Positions 46,060-56,377 of a stretch of DNA of 64,000 nucleotides are shown piece by piece. Each line of letters starts with the position of its first letter. Position 1 is the stretch's first letter. The translations under genes and the position numbers were made by a program. The DNA is taken from the NCBI RefSeq assembly GCF_016086655.4, contig NC_052136.2, forward strand, positions 14,012,001-14,076,000, in the 5' to 3' direction. The notes beneath the pieces were generated by a model. The model saw only the letters and a program-made list of their open reading frames with translations, was not told the origin of the DNA and made no database searches. The stretch comes from Lepeophtheirus salmonis (taxonomy: Eukaryota > Arthropoda > Copepoda > Siphonostomatoida > Caligidae).

Positions 46060-47297
46060 TCATATGTATATTTGACGTGACGACATTTCATCCATGAAGG
46101 GAGTAATGATTTCCTTTGTTAAAAAGTAAAAGATGAGTCCAAATGTGATAGAAATGGGTAATGCCGGGAGTGCCTTTCGAAATATGGCAAGGAACATAAG
46201 GGTTAGACAAAGTCCTATTAAAATGGCTACAAAACAAGCTAAAGTCGTGTTCCAATCTCCATAGGAGGACGCTTTCCCCACCAAAATGGAGTAAAAAATA
46301 AAGTCTCCAAGACCAAGTTTGATGCCTCGATCCTCTTCTTCTTCCTCAACCGGAGGTTGTTGCTGTTGTTGTAAAGGAGGCGGGGAAAGTTCCTGACTCT
46401 GATTTTCTGCAGCCATTCTTTGATTATCTCTTCGTCTATTAGGTCGCTTAGGATCACTGGAGGAATCTGCCATTCCAATGACCGAATACATAATACCCGC
46501 AGAATAAATTAAAGATGGAAAAATGGGTTCATTCCGTTCCTGGGCTGTTTCGACAAGGATACGAAGAGGGCCGAATGGCGCTAAAACTGCAAATAAATCC
46601 CATAGAGAAATAACTGCCAATACTGCCCATGTCGTATAGTTTGGAAGATATTTGATGAAAAAGAGGGCTAGAAGAGCGGATATAAAAATTAAGTAGGATT
46701 GCTGAAGCAATAAGGGAGCTTTCCAATGAATGGACATCATTCCAACCACTCCAAAGTTCCACATGATAAAGGCTAAAGTGATGTAGTCCATAGGGAGATT
46801 GTAGGTCTTGAGAACTTCACCTAGAATGAGAATGAAGACAAATAGGAGTTTGAGTATGAATGGAAGGAGGGAATGAGGTGGGTTGTACCTAAGAAAATGT
46901 AAGAGAACAAGAAGAGAAGCATGAAGGAGGAGAGGAAGAGCCACCCATGGATGAGCCAAGAGCATTTATATTTGTAGGAAATTATAAGTATCACCGTCAT
47001 CACTGCTATAACCGCCAAAAGGATTCCTGCATTAGCAAAAGCATTCCACGCAATCGTTCCAGGATTATCTGACAATTCATGAAAGGGAGTATAGACCAAG
47101 TAATTCCCATCTTCTTCCGTGTAGTACGTCACAGAAGAAATCGTCAAAACAACGACAGCCATACAGAGCGTCACTGGAGTAAAGAGCATAATCACATTCT
47201 TGGCTCCATGGTTCACCACAAACTCCTCTTCCTCCAACTCCTGCACCTCCCTTCTACGAGGATCACGGATTCGAACTTCTTCTCCTTCACTTGACAT
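46060..47297 (-). CDS. Presenilin (gamma-secretase catalytic subunit)
   Basis: An intramembrane aspartyl protease of the gamma-secretase complex, which cleaves Notch- and APP-type membrane proteins. Exons are 47297-46889 and 46820-46060, joined across a 68-bp phase-1 intron (TTCTTAG/GTACAA donor, CATTCTAG/GTGAAG acceptor), giving 389 residues. Family signatures: GAKNVIMLFTPVTLCM (TM1), YTPFHE, a TM3-TM5 stretch with KTYN..MDYIT and FGVVGM.SIHWK, and the first catalytic Asp at 211 in SLWDLFAVL. The endoproteolysis loop has a Gln/Glu-rich insert (286-299). The second catalytic Asp is at 309 in GLGDFIFYS, the PAL motif at 355-357, and the C-terminus is QIYI. The residue before D211 is Trp instead of the usual Tyr of the YD motif. 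Length is short for the family (about 440-470) because the N-terminus and loop are short. Start: the ATG at 47297 begins an acidic cytosolic tail, as in other presenilins. Confidence 0.97.
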
Positions 47298-47365
47298 TCT
47301 TTTCTTAAAACTGAGTAAGAGGAATGAAAAGACTATAAATAACAGACTCCCACTTATTGATTAAA

Positions 47366-47389
47366 CCAATATAAACTACTATGACGTCA
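47366..47389 (-). promoter_or_regulatory. CCAAT box and CRE upstream of presenilin
   Basis: CCAAT at 47366-47370 and an exact TGACGTCA (CRE/ATF palindrome) at 47382-47389, 70-92 bases upstream of the presenilin start codon. The spacing is typical of a TATA-less core promoter. Function is inferred from motif and position only. Confidence 0.5.
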
Positions 47390-47481
47390 TTTTTGCTTTT
47401 CTTTCATTCTAGAGCTAGCTACAACTGTTGCTTAAATGGGCAACACTTTTAGCTAGAAATTCAGATAAAGCTAGCGTTTAC

Positions 47482-47517
47482 CCAATCAGTTCTTATACTA
47501 GTATAAGAACTCATTGG
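47482..47517. repeat. 36-bp near-perfect palindrome
   Basis: It runs from CCAATCAGTTCTTATACTAG to TATAAGAACTCATTGG and has dyad symmetry around CTAG with a single mismatched pair. It starts and ends with inverted CCAAT boxes. It lies 185-220 bp upstream of the presenilin start codon. Confidence 0.75.
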
Positions 47518-47645
47518 TTTAGCCTACGTCAAGGACTATGTCTTGCTATATAATATATCAATGAGTTCCAATCGAAGAAAATAATATTTATATTTTCTTG
47601 GGTTCCAATCACCGACCTATGTTATTATATAGGTCAGCGGTTCTC

Positions 47646-49293
47646 AATCACGCAACCTGCCGTAGTGAAAAACATCATTTTTGATGATAAATTCCACTTG
47701 GTAAACTCTTATGAACAATTATAAAGCTATACTATTTGTCGTAGTTGTAATTTTCGCTCAAAATCCCTTGTTATTTTAAGCTCTTCCATTTTGGGATAAT
47801 ATTTGAAATCCTAAAACATTGTTTTTGAGCAAAAAACGATGGATTTACTTAATGTATACAACTCAAAATCAAAGCAGAAATATGAAAAAAAAAATTCTAA
47901 ATTAAACTTAAAAAAATCAATGAACTAATTATTTAAACTATTGAATTTGCTCTTCAAAAATACAACTTCAGATCGGATCGGGTATGCACAAAATTATATA
48001 GTAAGCTTCATTCAGTACCTTGCACTGGCTTCATTCAAATAATATGAAGTATCAAGTACCATCTCCTTGAGTCTTATATCCTCATTTGATCTTTGAATAA
48101 TAATGTAATTAATTCATAACGATGATTATTTGTATTTTAGAGATAACACCCTCATACATACTGTATCGATAACTCATATCCCCAATTCATCAGTTAAGAA
48201 GGATCAAAATAATGTAACTTTATTTAGTTACATTTAATTGAGCTAGGAGTTTGTAAAGTTGCATGTATTTACGAAACGATTTGAGTGGATTTGGAATATT
48301 TATTTATAAGTTTTATTTAACCTTTAATGTTGCATTCATAATGTAATTAATTCATAGGGATGAACAAAAATTTTATATTTGGTGCCGAAATATAACCATT
48401 TGGAAAAATCCTTCAAATTGTATTGATTTTCTACATTTCTATTCTTAAAAGGATCAAAATATTGTAATTTTTATTAACTAGGTGCATATAATTCCCATAA
48501 GTTAATAATTATGACTGATGATTGAGCCGGGAGTCAGAAAAGTCACATGTATTTTCTCTCAGAGTCGGTTTGGAACACAAAACATACGTATAGGAATATA
48601 TAATTTGTAGTCACATAATTTTAAAATAGCTTCAAATTTGAATCATACTCTCGAAATTAAATTCAAATTCTCATTCTCTAAAATAATGAATAATCATAAG
48701 CAATTTACTTAAAATTACACACATCTAAGAATCAATTATTCATCATTTATAGATTGGAATAATATTTTGTGATTTTGGCTCTAAATCCAAACACTTGAAT
48801 TATACGACACTTTATCCATTTGACTCATTGTGCAAATACATTTTACTTTATGAATTAATCACATTAGTATCCAAAGATCAATCAAAGAATAAAAATTTTA
48901 ATTTCATATTTATTAATTATTTGAATGAAACTTACTACATAAAGATCTTGTACAAACCCAAACTGAAGTTATGAATTTAGTTTTGAAGAACACATCATCT
49001 GTTTAAATAATAAGTCTGATAATACTTTAAATATTTATGTTAGAAAACACTTTAATTCTGTCAGGCTAATATTTTTTGTTAAAGAACAAATTTTTGGGAT
49101 TTCAAATATTATCCCAAAATGGAAGAGTTGCTTAAAATATCACGTCATGTTAATATAAAACAACAACAACGACAAACTATTACTCTTTTAAAGATCCAAG
49201 GAATCTAGTCTTCATTGAAATATTGCTTTAAGTTTACCAACATGAGTTTTTCATAAAAAAATGAAGTTTTTATCCTCAACAGGTTGCGTGATT
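47646..49293. mobile_element. Foldback-like giant inverted repeat element
   Basis: The two outer arms, 47646-48117 and 48852-49293, are inverted copies. The ends are AATCACGCAACCTG (47646-47659) and CAGGTTGCGTGATT (49280-49293). Inside, TTCCATTTTGGGATAATATT (near 47787) pairs with its complement near 49110, and ATTTAAACT/TTCATTCAAATAAT blocks follow in mirrored order. The left half also carries a 236-bp direct repeat (AATGTAATTAATTCATA at 48102 and 48338). No transposase frame. Long arms made of subrepeats and no coding capacity are features of foldback elements. The left outer flank CAGCGGTTCTCAA resembles a hAT terminus. Confidence 0.75.
48102..48560 (+). repeat. 236-bp direct repeat inside the foldback element
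   Basis: Two units, starting 48102 and 48338, share AATGTAATTAATTCATA, AGGATCAAAATA.TGTAA, TTGAGC.GGGAGT and TTGCATGTATTT/TCACATGTATTT. They are diverged, roughly 70 percent identical by eye. Confidence 0.55.
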
Positions 49294-49989
49294 AGAGCTT
49301 GGGCTCCTCCGGATAGTATTAGAAATTTCATTGATATCCTGATGAGTACAAGTTGCAACCAAAAAATGAGATGGTTAATTTTAAATGAAGGATTTATGGT
49401 ACATCGAATGAGGATCATGTAGTAATATTCCATAGGCCATGGATGATCGATATATTAATTATCTTATTTTTGACTATTTAAATACAAATTACTAAAATAT
49501 AAGTATTCTGAAGGAACCATAGAGATTTAAAGTACAGAGTGCTTACTCATTAGAATGACGATGACAATTTATTGAAGCTTTCAGCTCATGAACACCTAAC
49601 AAGCATAATGATCAAATTATTCCATTATTATGTCAACATTAGCCTTTCAGTTATCAATAATATTTCTTAAAATCTTAATAAATTAATAATTAGTGATAAA
49701 ATAACCTTCTAATTTTTACAAAAGGAGTTTGGTATTAGGTAAGTTTATCCTAATGGATATCATGGGAACTTGATGCATTCTTATTCTTTTATTCGTAGAG
49801 TTCAATGACTGTTTGGAAATAGCAAAATTGCAAATAGCTGAGGGTTTCTTATGGATCTGGAAAAGTGGTTTTAGGCACCAGACGGTGTAAATAAAAAAGG
49901 GAAGGGGTAGGGTAGATTATGGATCTAGGTCTGCTACTAAGCTTGTCCGGCCCTTACATATAATTAATAATATGATAACTATAATATTT

Positions 49990-50151
49990 TTTAAGCGAGG
50001 GTTTCCCTAACTTTACTTTGTCAAAGCTAAGGTACTCTTTATAAGAAACATGTGTACTATGTATGTGTAGACTGTGACAATGCACAATTATCTATATTCC
50101 TGCACCCCCCTATAGTCTCCTCTCATGGCACACACTTTGAAAACCATTGTC
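49990..50151. mobile_element. Short hAT-type MITE
   Basis: The left end GAGGGTTTCCCTAACTTTAC with CTAAGGTACTCTTT and the right end CTCATGGCACACACTTTGAA ending AACCATTG have the look of hAT termini (right end read inwards: CAATGGTTTTCAAAGTGTG). The unit is about 160 bp and non-coding. The left and right termini match each other only over the first dozen bases, so the exact borders are uncertain. Confidence 0.45.
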
Positions 50152-51960
50152 TCAAGCAAATTTAGTTTAGGGGGTCCCTGCAGGAACTTGAGGCACTACG
50201 TACTCTGCGTACAAGGTTGCTGCTGCCCTGTTTGAATAAAATATCATTCCCTGGGCCCTAATTTTCTAGCAGCGCCTCTTGTTTTTAGTACGTGTTACCA
50301 AAAAAAAAAAAAAAAGAATGGAGACCGGAACCGAGACCAATAGAATCTGAACGGCTACAACTTTAATAATGGCTCATTACTCTCCTCCTTCCCCTTCCCC
50401 CCATATGAAAAAACGGTACTGATGTCTTTGAGCAATGGATAATTTATTTATTTATAAGAACATTACATCAAGGAAATCTATAGTTATTATACCTTGCTAT
50501 AGATATCCTTGACAACATAAATTAAACAAATTCCCCTTTACTAAGGAATAAACATGCCCTTCTACTGAAGAAATTATTCATCTTTCTCCATTGTCAATCT
50601 ACTATCAAACTGCTGGGATTACTACAACAAATTTAATATACGTTTTAAGTCATGATTTATAAATTTTCTCAATTAATGCATTGTATTTGTGATGAAATTT
50701 ACTTCTAATATTCTTAGAATAGCAGCTGTACATAATATTTCCTCGTGCAAAGATATAAATTTAACTATAACCTTTTAATAACACATTTTACGAAATAGCA
50801 CGACCAAATACAGGTATATCGAATATATGAATATTTGTCTATATTAATTTACTTTTTGTCAGAAGATACTTCACGTCAATCATCATATTTCGTAATGTAA
50901 ATTATTCACCTTTTGAAAATGTTATTGGGTTACTATTAAATATTTAATTATGTGAAGCGAAAAATAATCAATATTTACTCATAGAAAGTAAAATGAATGC
51001 ACCCCGAACGACTCATTGAAAATATATCATTCACCTACTACTTTTAAAACTCAATTCAGTAGATCCAGGTTACTTAAAATAATTCACTCCCACACGAAAA
51101 AATATGTCTTTGAGATAGATAATATACCCACAAGTGAAAGTAGTTTCATAATAAAAATTAATTCTTAACTTATCCCATTGTAAGTAAAAAAACAAGTCAC
51201 TATCCACGCGTCCATGTATTAACAAATAGAGAATTATATTACATGATTCAAATCCCTGACTTTATTCATTAAATACTTGATTAAAAAAATTAATGGCGTG
51301 ATGGGTAACAACAAATGAAAGTTGTGTAATGTGAAGAAGAGTGAAGAGAACTAGAAAAATACATATAATTTTGCAAAAAGTGAGGTACTTTCGGTTACAA
51401 TTCAGAGCTGATGAACCGATGTAGTATATATGTTGTTTTTTTAAGGAGATAAAAAATACTGATAATATAAATACCTTGAAAAATCTTACTTTTACATCAC
51501 AGTGGGTTTACCGTGTACAGCATTTTAGAGGTTTCAGACGATAGTGTCAAGACCCATTATGCTCGAAATTGAAAATATTTAAAATATGTATAGCTTAATA
51601 ATTTATAAAAAATCAAACATCAGAAAGTTTTCAGTACTATGAGGCCAGTAACGATCTAAGATCCATGTAAAAATATCATAAATATCTATGTACAATAATA
51701 ATAATGATTCAACAAGACTTCAAACAAAGTAAAAAAACAAAAAGAACTATATTTGATGGAAATTAAAAAATATAAATAGCATTTCGGCATACAATTCAGT
51801 ATTTATACCATAATAACACATTCAGTCAACCGATGACGATTCACCGCCGAAAAAAATCTCACTAGTTTCTGAATAAAACAAAACATTAAATAAAGTCTTT
51901 ATAGGAAAGGTTTAGCTCGATAGTTGACGAAGATGAACTTCTTCCGAGACACAAAGTCGC
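50152..51960. other. Intergenic and calreticulin 3' flank
   Basis: Poly-A run at 50300. A GACCGGAACCGAGACC patch near 50323 resembles the GGTCC-rich repeat at 4.7 kb. The last few hundred bases before 51960 probably include the calreticulin 3' UTR. No gene seen. Confidence 0.45.
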
Positions 51961-53287
51961 TTATAATTCATCCTTGGTCTGCAAAACAAAAAAGAAACAA
52001 ATAAGAACAAATCCACCAAAAAGAAATAAATAATATATACTCTACCTCTTTATCATCCTCATCTTCTTCAAGATCGTCAAGATCTTCATCATCCTCTTCG
52101 GGTTCTGAGCTCTTGGCCTCTTCGTCAGCCTTCTTCCTTTCTTCTTCATCTTGAGCATCTTTCATCGACTTTTCAGGTGCTTGAGTGGCTCCCCATGTTT
52201 CTTCTCCAACCTTCCTGGCGTGATCAACGTCGTCTGTGACGAGAACGTTATCAAAGATAGTACCAGACTTAACTTGCCAGAGATCGAAACCAATGGCACA
52301 GACTTCCTTGTATTTTCCTAGATCTTTGGCCTCTTCAGACTTGTATTCAGGGTTATCAATTTCAGGGTGGATCCATTTACCCTTGTATGCGGGGTTATCG
52401 ATTTGTCTTGGTTTCCAATCTCCCTTATATTCAGGGTTGTCGATTTGAGAGGGTTCCCATTCTCCATCCATTTCATCGTCCCAATCTTCAGGCTTAGATG
52501 CTTCAGGGTCGGGGATGTGTTGTGGTTGATCCCAGTCAGCGGGCTTAGAGTCCTCTGGGTCATCAATCTTTTCTTTGTCATCCCAGTCCTCTGGCTTCTT
52601 AGCAGCAGGATCCTTGATTTCCTTGGGTGGGAGAAAGTCCCAGTCCTCCTCCAAGGAGCCAGATTCAACCTTAGCGTTATCAATGAGGACTTGATAAGTG
52701 CGGTCAGTGTTGAGGATCAGAGTGTACAAATGAGTGAAAGCGTCGTCCTTGCAACGGATGTCTTTCTTCACCAAGTGATTGGTTCCCTTATGGTTGAAGA
52801 TGACATGAACCTTCTTGGTATCAGAGCCGCAAATGTCTGGGCCGAACATGATGTGGTAGGGAGAGTCTCCGTGCATGTCCTTTTGATCCAATGAACAGTC
52901 AAAGAGCTTCACATATCCACCACCACAGTCAATGTTCTGCTCGTGCTTCACCGTGAATTGAACAACCAAAGGCTTCTCCAAAGTAGAGGCAGGCTTGTCA
53001 AACTTCTTCGAGAGAGCGTAGAAACGAGCATCTTGGGAAGTTTGGATCCCAATGTCCAGCTTATCATCCCCGTAGAACTTTCCGGCTGAGAGAACGAATT
53101 TACCGGCCTCAGCACCCTTGTGTGTGGACTCCACCCATCCATCCAAATCTAGGAATAGAACATATCAATCCCTGAATGTAAAAACCCTTCCTCTTCATCA
53201 CTTACCACCCTTGTCGAAGCGTTCCTCCAAGAAAACTTCGGCTTGAGAAAGTGCCACGAAGGCAAACAGAATTACCGCACACTTCAT
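51961..53287 (-). CDS. Calreticulin (ER lectin chaperone)
   Basis: An ER-lumen calcium-binding lectin chaperone for monoglucosylated glycoproteins. Three exons: 53287-53206, 53148-52046 and 51978-51961, with introns of 57 and 67 bp (G/GTAAGT, CCTAG/AT; GAG/GTAGAG, TTGCAG/ACC), giving 400 residues. Domains: signal peptide 1-16 (MKCAVILFAFVALSQA), globular lectin N-domain with KFYGD, QTSQDARFYA, KHEQNIDCGGGYVKLF and GPDICG (the two Cys of the family disulphide), and IRCKDD. The P-domain has three A-type repeats (KPEDWD/KPADWD) and three B-type repeats (IDNPEYK/IDNPAYK). Then GFDLWQVKSGTIFDN and a short acidic C-domain. A tiny last exon encodes only TKDEL and stop, so the KDEL retrieval signal depends on splicing of the last intron. 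An extra Cys lies in VKLFDCSLDQ. Confidence 0.97.
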
Positions 53288-53368
53288 GTCCCAAGAAACA
53301 ACGATTCACAACTGAATGAAAAGAATGTCCTCACTGTATTATTATGTTAATGTAACTCCCTTGTAGTC

Positions 53369-53421
53369 GCATTTCTATTGGTCCACGAACCGGACACACG
53401 GAGCATTTCTATTGGTCCATG
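53369..53421 (-). promoter_or_regulatory. ERSE-II unfolded-protein-response element, duplicated
   Basis: ATTGGTCCACG at 53377-53387 is an exact ERSE-II (ATTGG-N-CCACG), 90 bases upstream of the calreticulin start codon. A second site, ATTGGTCCATG at 53411-53421, differs by one base. Both sit in a duplicated 17-mer GCATTTCTATTGGTCCA (53369-53385 and 53403-53419) spaced 34 bp. ERSE-II with NF-Y and ATF6 drives ER-chaperone genes in animals, so control by ER stress is the likely reading. Confidence 0.75.
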
Positions 53422-54733
53422 TGGCAAATGCTTAACTCTTCTCGCCTAGCTTTTTTTACCCTATGTCTACACTATTTTGCCAAGTAATGAAGTCCCCTCC
53501 TCTATATAAAAAGGAATATAACTATCTTCATATTATCTTAGAATATGTCAATACACGGTATATTAAAAGAATAATACAGGTGTTCCTTTAAATACTGAAC
53601 CCATATTAACGATTTCTTATTATTAGAGCTACTTTCTTTGAGCTTTGGGGTTTGTACTTTATAAATAATATTATGAGGGTAATGTCAGATTAAATACATA
53701 TCCTCCATTCATTTGCAATGCTCTGAAATCTTCTTTATTATATGTATAAGAAATAATTCTTGTAATATTAATAACTTTCCAGTAGGAATTAATAACGAAA
53801 TATGATCTTTTTTTAAACGTAGCGAAGACAATGACAAATTTCTTATTGTCTTTAATAATTTAGTACCTCTCTGAGTCTACGTTATTATGATTGTATTAGT
53901 TAGGTCTAAAGTTTTGATCGAAAAATATGGAAATATGAACTATTCGTTGGTCATTCTTCTAGCCGTTGCTATAGGTGAAGGAAAAAAGGAATGCAACGAT
54001 ATCAAATACAAATAAGTAAATGGTGTATTATAAAATAGGAGATTCCTAATAGAATGTATAAATTAATTATTCATTACTTTTAAGACTAAAAACTCTTTAT
54101 AACTATCGATTATAGTAATTATTATATATCACCATTGTTATAAACCGTCAAATAGAAACATTTGTAAAAAGCCACGTCGACTAACAGAAAGGAAGTATTC
54201 CTCATGTTTCAATTGGAGTTAATGATAGCAGAACAATATTAGGTAAATATAGTAGGGTTTGCTACGTAAAGGATTAGAAAAATGGAGATCTCAGAGATAA
54301 CATCTGCAGTGATGATACATTAATAATATATCTATTGCAAGGCCATAGGACAGTTATAATTAAACAAGAATAAGTATCAACAACAAGCACCTAGAATAAA
54401 ATTTGATTAAATTTCTGACGACTGGTAAGAAGGTATATTTCTATAATATATGTATCCAAATTTACATTTAGGCTTTAGAATCAAATATAATTGACAAGAC
54501 GTATAAAACAATGACAGTATCAATGCGTCAATTGTTGCTTGAAATAATGAATTTGTAGGCAAACCAAGTCTGTGATCCTGCCTTACAACTTCTCGCAAAA
54601 ACAGGGACAACTTTTGTATTAGATTTGTCGAGGAAGTTATGAGACATGTAAATATAATAATCACACGTGTACAATATATTTTTGAATAGAGTTTTTGTGT
54701 ATGAACAATTTACAGGGGTGGATCACGAATAGC
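53422..54733. other. Intergenic between calreticulin and SAP30BP
   Basis: AT-rich. A TATATAAAAA word at 53503-53512 could be a TATA box, but it lies over 200 bases upstream of the calreticulin start codon. The 85-codon minus frame at 54407-54664 is in the SAP30BP 3' flank and has no recognised domain. Confidence 0.4.
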
Positions 54734-55678
54734 TCATTGTTTATGAAGGGCTCCGAATGCTGGAATTGTCTTTGCAGTTTGAGTAGCAGTAGCGGATGCA
54801 CTCACTAATATAGGAGCGGGTCTAACGATTTGAGGTAATGCTGTGGTAGTAGGTACTTGATTCCATTTGGTTTTTCTTTTTACGACATTAGCTGCAGCCG
54901 CAACGGCTGCCTCCGTAGCTTCCCTCTGTTGTCGCTTAAAGATGGCCTCTGCTGTCTCTTTCTTGTGTTTGGCAATTTTGTCACGTCTCTCGATCTCAAT
55001 CTTTTGTACTTTAGCAAGTTCCTCATAGTATGATTCCTTGCCAAATAAATGTCCGTCGTAGAGATCTTTGGGCAAATTCGTTCCGTGCTCATCGATTTCA
55101 CAGTACTCAATGAGTTTTTCATAAATACTAGGATTTCGAAAGTTCTTTTTTTGCTGAATAATGGAGTTGATGTCATAGCCGCTTTGAGTCTTGCGCATCA
55201 TTAGCTTTGTGATTTTCTCTTGTAATGAAGGATCGCATTCCCCTAGAGGCTCTGGGGGCAATTGTACTCCATCTGTCCATGCTTCCACAGTGATTCCAGA
55301 AGAGTTCTGCTCCCCTCCATTCTTCTCTTCCTCTATCTTGTCCTCTTCATCATTCTGAGGAGATTCCAGATCCATGGGTACTGGCGCTACATTGTCCTCT
55401 TCTAATGGGTTGCAGACATCCTCTTCGTCACCTTCACCTTCCTTCTCCTCATCTACACTCCCTTCCATCCCCATCTTCCCATTCTCTTCATCATCCAGAT
55501 CCTCGTCTTCATCGTTATATGACACGAGTTTCGAGATTTTTCGTGTAGGGGTCGATTTATTCGAAACGCTTTCAGATCCGGGGGTTTCTTTGGTAGTCAA
55601 AGGCTCAATAGGTGGAGGAGGATCTGTGTCTTCATCCTCGGAATCCGTGTAATTGGCAGTAAGAGAAGCTAGACTCAT
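54734..55678 (-). CDS. SAP30BP: SAP30-binding protein (HCNGP family)
   Basis: A nuclear protein known in animals as a binding partner of the SAP30 corepressor subunit and as a splicing-associated factor. Single exon, 314 residues, close to the human length (about 308). The N-terminus has the family look (MSLASLTANYTDSEDED) followed by a long acidic Glu/Asp region (residues 53-122). The HCNGP core lies at about 140-230: LPPEPLGECDPSLQEKI, GYDINSIIQQKK, FRNPSIYEKLIEYCEIDE, GTNLPKDLYD and ESYYEELAKVQKIE. The Lys-rich segment ends with KRKTKWNQ, followed by a Thr/Ala-rich tail. It is transcribed divergently from TSEN54. No introns, unlike the vertebrate gene. Confidence 0.95.
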   Translation of the reverse strand: MSLASLTANYTDSEDEDTDPPPPIEPLTTKETPGSESVSNKSTPTRKISKLVSYNDEDEDLDDEENGKMGMEGSVDEEKEGEGDEEDVCNPLEEDNVAPVPMDLESPQNDEEDKIEEEKNGGEQNSSGITVEAWTDGVQLPPEPLGECDPSLQEKITKLMMRKTQSGYDINSIIQQKKNFRNPSIYEKLIEYCEIDEHGTNLPKDLYDGHLFGKESYYEELAKVQKIEIERRDKIAKHKKETAEAIFKRQQREATEAAVAAAANVVKRKTKWNQVPTTTALPQIVRPAPILVSASATATQTAKTIPAFGALHKQ

Positions 55679-56377
55679 TCTCTTCCGTCGACTTCTAAAG
55701 TAATTCGGGTATTACTTATTAATAATTATATTTTTAATTTTGTCAATCAAAATATTAATATTATTGTCGTGAATTCAGATGAAATTTAAGATTTTCCATT
55801 GAGCATAAATAAAAGGGGTTGCGTGACTCAAAAGAAGAACAACAATTAACAAAGCTGCTAGGACCACCCCCTAATACAATAACTTATTATGATCAATTCT
55901 TCCCACCTCATCATGGCATGTTTTTCTTCAACATAGAATTCACTCCAAACACTTAAAAAAAACAACAACTATTTTTACTTTTAAAGAAATAAGATATGCG
56001 ATTTATGTAGCTAAACACGGAGTCCTCTTTCTCAAGTCTTATTTCTTGTACAAATTTTCAAACTCTAAAAATGTAATTAAAGCCAGTGTTCAATTAAAAA
56101 GTCTCGTTATACAAGAGAAATAAGTGACATGTTGTTAGAGTGATCTTGATATTCAGATAAAGGTATATAAAACCCAAGTAAAATTATAAGATAATGCTTT
56201 AAGGAATGAGTAATCGATTAGTTCTTAGGTATAGAGATTCATGTGTGAACGTACCCTAACTTACTATGTTTATTTTTATCCCCCCTCTTCGGTATTTCTT
56301 GTGACGTCATACATATACGTCAGAGTACAACACCAATAAAAATAAAATATTAAATACTATCTTCAATCATCGATCAG
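55679..56377. promoter_or_regulatory. Shared promoter of SAP30BP and TSEN54
   Basis: 699 bp between two divergently oriented start codons. Near the TSEN54 side it holds an exact CRE/ATF palindrome TGACGTCA (56302-56309), a half site TACGTCA (56316-56322) and CCAAT (56333-56337). These lie within 80 bp of the TSEN54 ATG. No TATA box in the usual place. Bidirectional use is inferred from gene orientation. Confidence 0.5.

Noticed and set aside
46060..46965. A 301-codon frame starting at 46965 as a separate membrane protein
   Set aside because: Its first part is presenilin exon 1 read in the wrong frame plus the 68-bp intron. The true protein joins 47297-46889 to 46820-46060.
52236..52894. Plus-strand frames opposite calreticulin
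   Set aside because: They are antisense shadows of the repetitive calreticulin P-domain. The repeats keep the opposite strand open.
53503..53512. TATATAAAAA as the calreticulin TATA box
   Set aside because: It is more than 200 bp from the start codon and upstream of the ERSE-II sites, which normally lie upstream of the TATA box. The word is also common in this DNA.
55374..55652. Plus-strand Ser-rich frame opposite SAP30BP
   Set aside because: It is the complement of the Glu/Asp-rich codons (GAA/GAG/GAT) of SAP30BP, which read as Ser and Phe on the other strand.
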